This document shows positions 1 through 6,325 of a DNA stretch of 6,448 bases, piece after piece; positions within the stretch are counted from its first letter, which is position 1, and every line of letters begins with the position of its first letter. The stretch is from Actinomycetes bacterium (GTDB lineage Bacteria > Actinomycetota > Acidimicrobiia > Acidimicrobiales > RAAP-2). The position numbers and the translations under genes were made by a program. A model generated the notes under the pieces. That model was not told the origin of the DNA. It did not search any database and saw nothing but the letters and a program-made list of their open reading frames with translations. Where the stretch lies: positions 1-6,448 of the forward strand of contig JAJYDR010000122.1 in NCBI GenBank assembly GCA_021777285.1, given 5' to 3'.

Positions 1-273
1 GCACTGCTCGAACGCGCTCAGCGCGCCGAGGCCCAGCGCGACCGCACCCGCGAGGTCCGCTGGGGTCCGCGCACGCTCGACGTGGACGTGCTTTGGATCG
101 AGGGTTTCACGAGTGACGACCCCCGCCTCACGGTGCCTCACCCGCGCGCGATGGAGCGGGCGTTCGTCGTCGTACCGTGGCGCGAGCTGGCGCCCGAGCT
201 CATCAGCGAGTTCGACGTCGAGCGCGCGACGGGTCGGGTCGTCGCACTGGATACACTCGAGATGTTGCAGTAA
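1..273 (+). CDS. folK: 2-amino-4-hydroxy-6-hydroxymethyldihydropteridine diphosphokinase (HPPK), C-terminal part, 5'-truncated by window
   Basis: HPPK transfers pyrophosphate from ATP to 6-hydroxymethyl-7,8-dihydropterin in cytoplasmic folate synthesis. The reading frame is open from base 1, giving the last 90 residues before TAA. HPPKs are usually about 160-170 residues, so roughly the first half lies upstream. Fragment residues 20-31 read RWGPRTLDVDVL, the family signature, with the two Mg-binding Asp at D27 and D29. Residues 46-59 (PHPRAMERAFVVVP) match the conserved PHPR..eRaFVL.P block. A GTG at 82 is internal to the signature and is not the start. A 35-bp gap separates it from the next gene. 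In mycobacteria folK lies upstream of the same DUF2520/panC/coaX/lysS genes, which supports the call. Confidence 0.94.
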   Translation, partial: ALLERAQRAEAQRDRTREVRWGPRTLDVDVLWIEGFTSDDPRLTVPHPRAMERAFVVVPWRELAPELISEFDVERATGRVVALDTLEMLQ

Positions 274-308
274 CCGAACGGCACCCTCGGGGCCGGAACG
301 GAGCAGAG

Positions 309-1022
309 ATGAGAATCGCCATCGTTGGGGCCGGGCGAGCCGGCACGTCTTTCTCCTCGGCGCTGGCGCGCTGCGGGCACCGCGTCGAGCTGGTGCACCA
401 CGACGAACTCGAGCGCATCGGTTTAGTCGACCTCGTCCTGCTCGCGGTGCCCGACGACGCTATCGCCACCACCGCCGCGCGACTCCCGGTCGAGTCCATG
501 CGCGTCGTCGCGCACGTGGCGGGCTCGCGCACACTCGCGGTACTCGCGCCGCACCCGCGCGTCGCGTCGATCCACCCGCTCATCACCATGCCGGGCGACG
601 ACGTGGGGGCGCAACGACTCGTGGGCGCCACGTTCGCGGTGGCGGGCGATCCGCTCGTTCGCGAGTTGGTCACGTCGCTGCGCGGTCGCGCACTCAGCCT
701 GAGCGACGAACAGCGCACCGCGTACCACGCGACGGCGACCGTGGCGGCGAACCACCTCGTGGCGTTGTTCGCGCACGTCGAGCGCCTCGCCGAGCACGCC
801 GGGCTGAGCCTCGAGGACTTCTTGCCGCTCGCGCGCATGGCGCTCGACGACGTCGCCGAGCGCGGCGTGGAGCGGGCCCTCACCGGTCCGGCCTCGCGCG
901 GCGACCTCGCGACGATTGACGCCCACCTCGGCGCCATCCCCGCGCGCGAGCGCGCGACCTACGTGGCGCTCGCTCAGGTGGCCTTTGACGTGGCGGAGCG
1001 ACGATCGCGTTCACTCGCCTGA
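309..1022 (+). CDS. Rossmann-fold DUF2520 oxidoreductase, candidate PanG-type ketopantoate reductase
   Basis: The protein has 237 residues. The N-terminal half is an NAD(P)-binding Rossmann domain with glycine motif GAGRAG at 7-12, a strand ending LLAVPDD (44-50), and HVAGS (69-73). SIHPL (87-91) follows. The C-terminal helical DUF2520 part carries YHATATVAANHLVAL (139-153) and the hallmark LTGPASRGD (191-199). I chose ATG 309 because the Rossmann strand begins there at residue 2 and GGAG (300-303) sits 5 nt upstream. Longer readings would run back into folK. Its stop overlaps the panC start by one base (TGATG). From what I know of the family, DUF2520 proteins include PanG, a ketopantoate reductase unrelated to PanE. 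Coupling to panC makes reduction of ketopantoate to pantoate the best guess here. Family membership is secure; substrate is inferred. Confidence 0.9.
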   Translation: MRIAIVGAGRAGTSFSSALARCGHRVELVHHDELERIGLVDLVLLAVPDDAIATTAARLPVESMRVVAHVAGSRTLAVLAPHPRVASIHPLITMPGDDVGAQRLVGATFAVAGDPLVRELVTSLRGRALSLSDEQRTAYHATATVAANHLVALFAHVERLAEHAGLSLEDFLPLARMALDDVAERGVERALTGPASRGDLATIDAHLGAIPARERATYVALAQVAFDVAERRSRSLA

Positions 1023-1876
1023 TGCGTCGGGTCGTCGACATCGAGCAGTGGCGACGACTGGCCGAGGACCAGCGTGCCGGCGCCCGTCGGGTCGGCCTGG
1101 TCCCGACCATGGGTGCGCTGCACCGCGGACATCAGTCACTAGTCGAGGCGGCTCTCGCGAACGGCGACTACGTCATCATGACGATCTTCGTCAACCCGCG
1201 CCAGTTCAACGACCCGAGCGACCTGCGCGCCTATCCGCGCACGCCCGAGGCCGACCGTGAGCTCGCCGAGTCGATCGGTGTCGACGCGCTCGTCGAACCC
1301 ACGATGGCCGAGATGTGGCCGGCCTACCCCGACCCGACGCCGACCACGGTGTCGGTGGCGGGGCTCGGCGACGTCCTCGAGGGCGCCGGGCGGCCGGGCC
1401 ACTTCGACGGCGTCGCGAGCGTGGTGGCGAAGCTGGCGATTGTGACGGGGCCGTCGCGGATCTACTTCGGGCAGAAGGACTTCCAACAGCTCGCCGTCGT
1501 GCGCCGGATGGTACTCGATCTGGGCCTGGACGTCGAGGTCGTCGGCTGTCCGATCGTGCGCGACGACGACGGGCTCGCCCTGTCGAGTCGCAACGTGCGC
1601 CTCGACGCACCCGCGCGCACCCGCGCGCTGGCGCTCAATCGCGCGCTCACGCTCGCGAGCGAGCTCGACGGTCCGGCGAGCGCGATGCGTGCGGTGATGC
1701 GCGCGACGATGGAGGCCGCCGACGTGGTCGTCGGCTACGCCGAGGTCGTGGACCCGGCGACGCTCCAACCGCTCGACGACGGGGCCACCGGCCCGGCCCG
1801 CGCGCTGGTCGCCGGCGTGGTCGACGGCGTGCGATTGATTGACAACCGTGCAGTCGAGCTGCGGAGGGAACGCTGA
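1022..1876 (+). CDS. panC: pantothenate synthetase (pantoate--beta-alanine ligase)
   Basis: PanC condenses pantoate and beta-alanine with ATP, via pantoyl adenylate, to give pantothenate in the cytoplasm. The 284-residue length is normal. Motifs in order: PTMGALHRGH (28-37, containing the HIGH-type nucleotide site HRGH), FVNPRQFN (56-63) leading to YPRT (71-74), GRPGHFDGV (123-131, pantoate pocket), YFGQKDFQQL (148-157), and RDDDGLALSSRN (180-191), the KMSKS-like loop usually written REpDGLAmSSRN. The ATG overlaps the TGA of the DUF2520 gene by one base, and its own TGA overlaps the coaX ATG in the same TGATG arrangement, so translation is probably coupled on both sides. In mycobacteria panD, the source of beta-alanine, follows panC; here it does not. 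No inactivating change is visible. Confidence 0.97.
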   Translation: MRRVVDIEQWRRLAEDQRAGARRVGLVPTMGALHRGHQSLVEAALANGDYVIMTIFVNPRQFNDPSDLRAYPRTPEADRELAESIGVDALVEPTMAEMWPAYPDPTPTTVSVAGLGDVLEGAGRPGHFDGVASVVAKLAIVTGPSRIYFGQKDFQQLAVVRRMVLDLGLDVEVVGCPIVRDDDGLALSSRNVRLDAPARTRALALNRALTLASELDGPASAMRAVMRATMEAADVVVGYAEVVDPATLQPLDDGATGPARALVAGVVDGVRLIDNRAVELRRER

Positions 1877-2709
1877 TGCTACTGGCCATGGACGTGGGCA
1901 ACACTGAGACCGTCATCGGGCTGTTCGGCAAGCCGAGTCCCGACACCGGCGACGCGATGGGCTTTGCGAGGGCGTCGGACGAACGGGGACTCGCGTATCA
2001 CTGGCGCCTGTCGACGATCGTGGAGCGGACGCCGGACGAGCACGCGATGGTGCTCACCCAACTGCTGGACCTCGAGGGCCTGGACCTGCGCGAGACGGTG
2101 AGCGCGATCGCGATCTCGTCCTCGGTGCCAACGGTCTCGACCCAGTTGCGAAGGATGGCCAATCGGTGGTTCGCGTCACTGCCGATCACGGTGCTCGGTC
2201 CGGGCACCAAGTCCGGCATGGCGATCCTCTACGAGAACCCCCGCGAGGTCGGCGCCGACCGGATCGCCAACTCGGTGGGGGCCTACGACCTCTACCCGGG
2301 TGCGGCGGTGGTCGTCGACATGGGCACCGCCACCACCTTCGACGCGATCAGCGCCAAGGGCGAGTACCTGGGCGGTGCCATCGCTCCCGGTGTCGCGATC
2401 TCCCTCGAGGCGCTCTACACCGAGGCCTCCGCGCTGCGCTCGGTCGAGCTCATCGCGCCGCGTTCGGTCATCGGTCGCTCGACGGTGGAGTCCATCCAGT
2501 CGGGCGTTCTCTACGGGTTCGCCGCCCAGGTCGACGGGGTCACCCAGCGCATCCTCGAGGAGCTCGGCGAGGCGACGGTCATCGCGACGGGTGGTCTCGC
2601 GGGCTTGATCGCGCCGCACACGAAGCTGGTCCAGTACGTCGAACCGTGGCTGACCCTGCACGGATTGCGTATCGTACATGAACGGAATCATTCGGGAGAC
2701 CAGTCGTGA
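1876..2709 (+). CDS. coaX: type III pantothenate kinase
   Basis: CoaX phosphorylates pantothenate, the first committed step of CoA synthesis. It belongs to the ASKHA fold, and type III enzymes are not feedback-inhibited by CoA. The 277 residues carry DVGNT (6-10, phosphate-binding, D6), NPREVGADRI (121-130, with catalytic Asp D128), VVDMGTATT (146-154, with D148 at the usual monovalent-cation site), GGAIAPG (166-172), SIQSG (206-210) and ATGG (237-240). It ends in the typical WLTLHGLRIVHERN (258-271). The start is ATG 1876, overlapping the panC stop, with GGAGG at 1863-1867 and 8-nt spacing. A second ATG, codon 5, would cut into strand 1. Residues about 18-38 form an insertion compared with the usual short turn before HWR(L/I)ST. 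The 3' end overlaps lysS by 4 nt. Confidence 0.96.
   Translation: MLLAMDVGNTETVIGLFGKPSPDTGDAMGFARASDERGLAYHWRLSTIVERTPDEHAMVLTQLLDLEGLDLRETVSAIAISSSVPTVSTQLRRMANRWFASLPITVLGPGTKSGMAILYENPREVGADRIANSVGAYDLYPGAAVVVDMGTATTFDAISAKGEYLGGAIAPGVAISLEALYTEASALRSVELIAPRSVIGRSTVESIQSGVLYGFAAQVDGVTQRILEELGEATVIATGGLAGLIAPHTKLVQYVEPWLTLHGLRIVHERNHSGDQS
2694..2698 (+). promoter_or_regulatory. Shine-Dalgarno of lysS, inside coaX
   Basis: GGGAG lies 7 nt before the GTG at 2706, within the last codons of coaX. Together with the in-frame TGA at 2679-2681 it fixes the non-ATG start of lysS. Confidence 0.7.
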
Positions 2710-4109
2710 CCACACCGTATTCATTCGCCCACAACGCCTACGCGGGCGACTTGCAACAGGCGTGGGACCATCTCATCGACGGCGAGGAGTCGGGCGTAAC
2801 GGTTCACGTGGCCGGGCGCGTCATGCTGCTGCGCACGCAGGGCAAGCTCGCCTTTGCGACCATGCGCGACTCCACCGGCGAGATTCAGCTCTTCGCGCTC
2901 GCCGCACTGACTGAGGGCTTCGACGAGTTCGTGAAGCTCCACCTCGGCGACTGGGTCGGGGTCGCCGGCGAGATCGTGCGCACCAAGCGTGGCGAGCTGT
3001 CGGTGAAGGTCGGCTCCTGGAAGACCCTCGCGGTCGCCCAGCACAACTTCGGCGACAAGTGGGCGGGCATCGCCGACTTCGACCTGCGCTACCGCCACCG
3101 CGAGGCCGACCTATGGGCCAACGAGAAGTCCCGTACGACCCTGGCGCGACGCAGCGAGGTGGTGCGCGCGGTGCGCGAGCGCTGCTGGGCGGCCAACTTC
3201 ATGGAAGTCGAGACGCCGATCCTCAACCCGATCCCAACGGGCGCGTCGGCCCGGCCCTTCGCCACGTTCCACAACGCGCTCGACAGCGAGTTCTACTTGC
3301 GAATCGCACCCGAACTGTGGCTCAAGCGGCTCGTGGTGGGCGGCTTCGAGCGGGTTTTCGAACTCGGTCGAGTCTTTCGTAATGAGGGGGTGAGCCCCCG
3401 GCACAACCCCGAGTTCACGATGCTCGAGCTCTACGCGGCGTACTGGGACTTCGAGGACATGATGACCTTCACCGAGGAGCTCGTCGCGGGGGTCGCCGCC
3501 GACGTGCTTGGCTCGACCGAGACGACCTACCAGGGCCGCCCGCTCTCTTTTTCGACTCCGTGGCCCCGACGTTCGATGGCCGAGCTCGCGAGCGAGGCCG
3601 TTGGCGAGGAGGTCTCGGTGCACACGTCGAAGTCGCGATTGGCGGACCTGCTTGTCGAGCGTGACGTCGAGGTGCACGACGCCTGGGGCGCGGGGCGCTG
3701 TCTCGCCGAGCTCTTCGAGGTGACGGTCGAGACGTCGTTGTGGGAGCCGATCTTCGTCACCGAGCATCCCGTCGAGGTCTCACCGCTCGCGCGGCGCCAC
3801 CGCCGCGACCCCGAGCTCACAGAGCGCTTCGAGTCCTATGCCGTCGGGCGTGAGCTCTCCAACGGCTTCAGCGAGCTCAACGACCCCGTCGACCAACGCA
3901 GCCGCTTCGAGGAGCAGGCCCGTCTCGCCGCGGCCGGCGACGACGAGGCGATGCGGATCGACGAGGACTACGTGCGGGCACTCGAGTGGGGGTTGCCCCC
4001 GACGGCCGGCCTCGGCGTCGGTATCGACCGGCTCGTCATGTTGATGACCGACGAGTCGAACATCCGTGAGGTGATCGCGTTCCCGACGCTGAAGCCACTA
4101 CGCGGTTGA
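2706..4109 (+). CDS. lysS: lysyl-tRNA synthetase, class II
   Basis: LysRS charges tRNA-Lys with lysine using ATP in the cytoplasm. The 467-residue protein has an N-terminal OB-fold anticodon-binding domain (about 31-110, with VHVAGRVM and LAFATMRDSTGEIQL). The class II catalytic core follows from DLRYR (126-130). Motif 1 is around 161-185 (FMEVETPILNPIPTGASARPF), motif 2 is 214-238 (FERVFELGRVFRNEG, HNPEFT) and motif 3 is GLGVGIDRL (435-443, with R442). VEVSPLARRH (356-365) and GFSELNDP (387-394) are also LysRS-typical. Start GTG 2706 overlaps the coaX stop as GTGA. An in-frame TGA at 2679-2681 with no other start codon after it forces this start. The N-terminal segment before the OB fold is therefore roughly 25-30 residues shorter than in many bacterial LysRS. 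It is the last gene of the operon; I see no convincing terminator after it. Confidence 0.98.
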   Translation: MTTPYSFAHNAYAGDLQQAWDHLIDGEESGVTVHVAGRVMLLRTQGKLAFATMRDSTGEIQLFALAALTEGFDEFVKLHLGDWVGVAGEIVRTKRGELSVKVGSWKTLAVAQHNFGDKWAGIADFDLRYRHREADLWANEKSRTTLARRSEVVRAVRERCWAANFMEVETPILNPIPTGASARPFATFHNALDSEFYLRIAPELWLKRLVVGGFERVFELGRVFRNEGVSPRHNPEFTMLELYAAYWDFEDMMTFTEELVAGVAADVLGSTETTYQGRPLSFSTPWPRRSMAELASEAVGEEVSVHTSKSRLADLLVERDVEVHDAWGAGRCLAELFEVTVETSLWEPIFVTEHPVEVSPLARRHRRDPELTERFESYAVGRELSNGFSELNDPVDQRSRFEEQARLAAAGDDEAMRIDEDYVRALEWGLPPTAGLGVGIDRLVMLMTDESNIREVIAFPTLKPLRG

Positions 4110-4280
4110 CCGACGCTCGAACGGTTCGGGACATGTGAGCTTGTGAACATGGACGGTCGTGGCGCTTGCGCGGTAGTTGTCGGGCGATGGATGGCATCGG
4201 CCCTGATGGACTGCGGGCCCGTGTAAATACGGCAAAAGTCCCGGTAAAGCGAACGCGATTCAGAGAAATTAGACGCCTCA

Positions 4281-4324
4281 CTCACAGGGAGTTCTCAGGG
4301 AACTCACACCGTTCTCCCAGGGTC
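4281..4324. repeat. Four tandem degenerate 11-bp units upstream of the DapB-like gene; candidate regulator-binding array
   Basis: Four head-to-tail units start at 4281 (CTCACAGGGAG), 4292 (TTCTCAGGGAA), 4303 (CTCACACCGTT) and 4314 (CTCCCAGGGTC). Positions 2, 3, 5, 6 and 9 (T, C, C, A, G) are invariant, and any two units agree at about 6-8 of 11 positions. The flanking 11-mers do not fit. A perfect 6-bp inverted repeat (4289-4294 with 4300-4305, 5-nt loop) spans units 1-3. The 11-bp period places each unit on the same DNA face. It is the spacing known for sites of OmpR/PhoB-type response regulators (including Streptomyces PHO boxes) and SARP activators. The repeat is seen; the regulatory role is inferred. 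Confidence 0.5.
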
Positions 4325-4341
4325 ACTTTGCGCGCGTCAAC

Positions 4342-4347
4342 TAGCGT
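4342..4347 (+). promoter_or_regulatory. Possible -10 element of the DapB-like gene
   Basis: TAGCGT fits the actinobacterial TANNNT pattern and would give a leader of about 40 nt before the ATG at 4395. With a 17-bp spacer the -35 position is 4319-4324. That is not TTGACA-like but is exactly the end of the 11-bp repeat array, as expected for an activator-dependent promoter. TANNNT occurs often by chance, so this is weak. Confidence 0.3.
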
Positions 4348-4381
4348 CCTTCTGGGGCCGCTCGCCCTGTTTCGCCTACGC

Positions 4382-4387
4382 AAGGAG
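4382..4387 (+). promoter_or_regulatory. Shine-Dalgarno that decides the DapB-like start
   Basis: AAGGAG sits 7 nt before ATG 4395. The in-frame GTG at 4389, two codons earlier, would be only 1 nt from it, so the ATG is preferred. Confidence 0.75.
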
Positions 4388-4394
4388 TGTGATT

Positions 4395-5261
4395 ATGCGA
4401 GTCGGTTTGGTTGGATTCGGCAAGACCGGCGTTCCGGTAGCCTCCGTGATACTACGAGACCCGAAAATGCAACTCGTGTGGGTCGTACGGAAAAGTGATG
4501 TAAAAGCGCACCATTCGGCCGCAGAATTTCTTGATATACCGTGCGATGATCCTGCACTAATTATCACCGCGGGTGAGATCGACGCCCAGCAGTTGCTCAA
4601 CGACCACCCGGTCGACGTGATCATCGACTTCTCCTCCGAGGAGGGGCTCGATTACTACATGGGTGCGGCGGCAGCACGCCGGGTGAACGTGGTGACGGCA
4701 ATCTCGCACTACTCCGAGGCCCAGCAGCAGAAGCTCCGACGTCTGAGCCAGAGCACCGCGGTGCTCTGGTCACCCAACATCACCGTCGGGGTCAACTTCC
4801 TCATCCTCGCGGCCCAGTCCCTACGCCGTATCGCGCCACACGCCGACATTGAGATCCTCGAGGAGCACTTCAAGCTCAAAGACGGCGTCTCGGGCACGGC
4901 CAAGTTGATCGGCGAGGCCCTCGACGTCTGTGAATCCGACATCAAGTCCGTACGGGCCGGCGGCATCATCGGCGTGCACGAGATCCTGTTCGGTTTCCCC
5001 TATCAGGTGGTGCGGCTGCGCCACGAGTCGATCTCGCGCGAGGCCTTCGGTGACGGCGCGCGCTTCGCTGCGGTGGGCCTCGCCGGCAAGTTGCCGGGCC
5101 TGTACACGATGCAGGACCTGATGACCCCGATGTTCGCCTCGGCCCCACCGGTGCGGCGGCCCGAGCGCGCCCGGCGCAGGGGTTTCACGTTGCGCCGCGT
5201 GCCCGAGTCGCCGGTACGCGCTGAACGTGCGGCCGCACTTTCGGATCAGACGCCCGTGTGA
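4395..5261 (+). CDS. DapB-family (4-hydroxy-tetrahydrodipicolinate reductase-like) oxidoreductase, divergent active site
   Basis: The 288-residue protein has the DapB architecture. It has an N-terminal Rossmann domain with GFGKTG (7-12), then DVIIDFSS (74-81), TAISHYSEAQQQ (101-112) and SPNITVGVNFL (126-136; canonical apN.SiGVn). The C-terminal catalytic domain carries EILEEHFKLKDGVSGTA (153-169). True DapB reads E.HHRHK.DaPSGTA: here the first His (H158) and the catalytic Lys (K162) remain, but the second His, Arg and third His are F159, K160 and L161, and one residue is missing. RAGGIIGVHEILFGF (187-201), HESISREAF (210-218) and GLYTMQDLM (235-243) match the DapB C-terminus. Residues about 248-288 are an Arg/Pro-rich tail outside the domain. 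DapB makes the lysine/diaminopimelate precursor tetrahydrodipicolinate; this looks like a paralogue with possibly another substrate. Its first 58 codons are AT-richer than the remainder. Confidence 0.85.
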   Translation: MRVGLVGFGKTGVPVASVILRDPKMQLVWVVRKSDVKAHHSAAEFLDIPCDDPALIITAGEIDAQQLLNDHPVDVIIDFSSEEGLDYYMGAAAARRVNVVTAISHYSEAQQQKLRRLSQSTAVLWSPNITVGVNFLILAAQSLRRIAPHADIEILEEHFKLKDGVSGTAKLIGEALDVCESDIKSVRAGGIIGVHEILFGFPYQVVRLRHESISREAFGDGARFAAVGLAGKLPGLYTMQDLMTPMFASAPPVRRPERARRRGFTLRRVPESPVRAERAAALSDQTPV

Positions 5262-5281
5262 TCGACGTCGGTACCGGTTTT

Positions 5282-6259
5282 TCAGTGGGCTGGTAGGTCC
5301 TCGAGGAGTGACTCGATGAGCGAGCCAAAACCTCGCCGCAGGCCCTCGCTCGGCAAGGTGGCGAGTGACTCCTGGGCCAGCCCGAGGAAGCGCTGGGCCG
5401 CGACGACCGTGCGCTCGACTCCGTCGGTCGCGACCACGAGCTTGCGGGCACGTTCGCGGTCGGCGTCGTTCAAGACCGCGCCGAGGATCGAGCGGAGCTC
5501 GTCACCGACCGACGGGTCACGCAGCGCGTAGAGCGTCGGCAGGTTGTAGATGCCCTCGGCGAGGTCCTGGCCGGCCGGTTTGCCCAGTTCGTTGTCCACC
5601 GCGGTGACATCCAGGATGTCGTCGCGCAGTTGGTAGACCATCCCAAAGCACCGGCCGAACTCGCTGAGCGCCTCGGTGTGGGCGGGTTCGTGGTCGGCGG
5701 TGATCGCACCGACGCGGCAACTGGCCGCCATGAGCGAGCCGGTCTTACCCTCGATCGCCTCGAAGTAGTCGTCCTCGGTGCGCTCGACGGAGAAGGCCGT
5801 TCGCACCTCGGAGACCTGGCCGCGGGTGAGCCACGCGAGGGTGCGCGCCATCAGTCCCGCCACGTCGGTGCCGAGGTCGGCGGCGATGCCCGCCGATCGG
5901 GCCATCAGGTAGTCACCGGCGACGATGGCGACGAGGTTGCCGTATCGGGCGTTGACGCTGTCGACGTTGCGACGCACGTCGGCCTCGTCCATGACGTCGT
6001 CGTGGTAGAGCGACGCGAGGTGCATCAGTTCGAGTGAGATCCCGCCGAGCAGGTCCTCCTCGGAGGCCTCGCGCTCCCCGAAGGTGGCCGCGGCGATCGC
6101 GAGCATCGGGCGCAGCCGCTTGCCACCGGCGTAGATCAGATGCGTGGTGACGGCGTCGAGGTAGGGGTCGCCGACGACGACCGACTCGGCGAGCAGGGCT
6201 TCGAGACGCTCGAGGTCGCGCTCCACCAGGGGCAATTGGAGTCGCTCGTGCGGATTCAC
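5282..6259 (-). CDS. trans-polyprenyl diphosphate synthase (probably long-chain)
   Basis: The enzyme extends allylic diphosphates with isopentenyl diphosphate. The 325-residue protein has GGKRLRP (45-51), the first Asp-rich motif DDVMD (87-91) in LASLYHDDVMDEADVRRN, GDYLMARS (115-122), GKTG (171-174, K172), the second Asp-rich motif QLRDDILD (210-217) and GKPAGQDL (226-233). Small residues at positions -4 and -5 before the first DD (S84, A83) are known to allow longer chains. A menaquinone side chain is therefore a likelier product than farnesyl or geranylgeranyl diphosphate; that is inference. The usual RRG after the first motif is RRN. The start is GTG (6257-6259 on the complement), with no Shine-Dalgarno and a -10-like box 6 nt upstream. 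It is divergent from clpC and convergent with the DapB-like gene, 20 bp apart. Confidence 0.93.
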   Translation of the reverse strand: MNPHERLQLPLVERDLERLEALLAESVVVGDPYLDAVTTHLIYAGGKRLRPMLAIAAATFGEREASEEDLLGGISLELMHLASLYHDDVMDEADVRRNVDSVNARYGNLVAIVAGDYLMARSAGIAADLGTDVAGLMARTLAWLTRGQVSEVRTAFSVERTEDDYFEAIEGKTGSLMAASCRVGAITADHEPAHTEALSEFGRCFGMVYQLRDDILDVTAVDNELGKPAGQDLAEGIYNLPTLYALRDPSVGDELRSILGAVLNDADRERARKLVVATDGVERTVVAAQRFLGLAQESLATLPSEGLRRGFGSLIESLLEDLPAH

Positions 6260-6265
6260 GTTCCC

Positions 6266-6271
6266 ACAATA
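6266..6271 (-). promoter_or_regulatory. -10 box of the polyprenyl synthase gene, leaderless configuration
   Basis: On the minus strand TATTGT (TANNNT) is followed by GGGAAC and then the GTG start. A transcript starting about 6-7 nt after the box would begin at the start codon itself, a common actinobacterial arrangement. The lack of a usable Shine-Dalgarno supports this. The -35 position (6289-6294, CCGACG on this strand) keeps only the GAC core of TTGACA. Confidence 0.5.
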
Positions 6272-6291
6272 GATGAGCCATGACGGGGCGT

Positions 6292-6321
6292 CGGCGGGCG
6301 AGGTCGCCCGCGCGCCCGCCG
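6292..6321. repeat. Perfect 9-bp inverted repeat between the divergent polyprenyl synthase and clpC genes
   Basis: CGGCGGGCG (6292-6300) and CGCCCGCCG (6313-6321) are exact reverse complements separated by 12 nt. A nested alternative, GGGCG (6296-6300) with CGCCC (6305-6309), shares the left arm. The repeat covers the expected -35 zones of both proposed divergent promoters, so it could be a shared operator. It is also very GC-rich, which raises the chance of coincidence. Confidence 0.45.
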
Positions 6322-6325
6322 CCGG

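Noticed and set aside
113..1022. Long overlapping frames on both strands over the DUF2520 gene
   Set aside because: They are Arg/Ala-rich shadow frames typical of high GC3; only the frame at 309-1022 carries conserved motifs.
4111..4220. Possible terminator after lysS: short inverted repeats at 4118-4128 and at 4199-4203 with 4215-4219
   Set aside because: The stems are only 4-5 bp, one has a 3-nt loop and the other an 11-nt loop, and neither is followed by a T-run.
3968..4285. Minus-strand open frames over the lysS 3' end and the following gap
   Set aside because: They mostly mirror lysS on the opposite strand, as is common in high-GC DNA, and resemble no family.
4298..4324. ECF-sigma-like promoter: GGGAAC (4298-4303) followed 17 nt later by GGTC (4321-4324)
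   Set aside because: The spacing is plausible, but both elements are part of the 11-bp repeat array, which explains them more simply.
4166..4498. Plus-strand 110-codon open frame across the intergenic gap and the start of the DapB-like gene
   Set aside because: It has no Shine-Dalgarno, the sequence is Arg-rich with no recognisable domain, and it overlaps a well-supported gene in another frame.
5262..5282. Palindrome CGGTACCG followed by TTTTT in the convergent gap, resembling a compact terminator
   Set aside because: A palindrome with no loop cannot form a useful hairpin, and no longer stem is available in the 20-bp gap.
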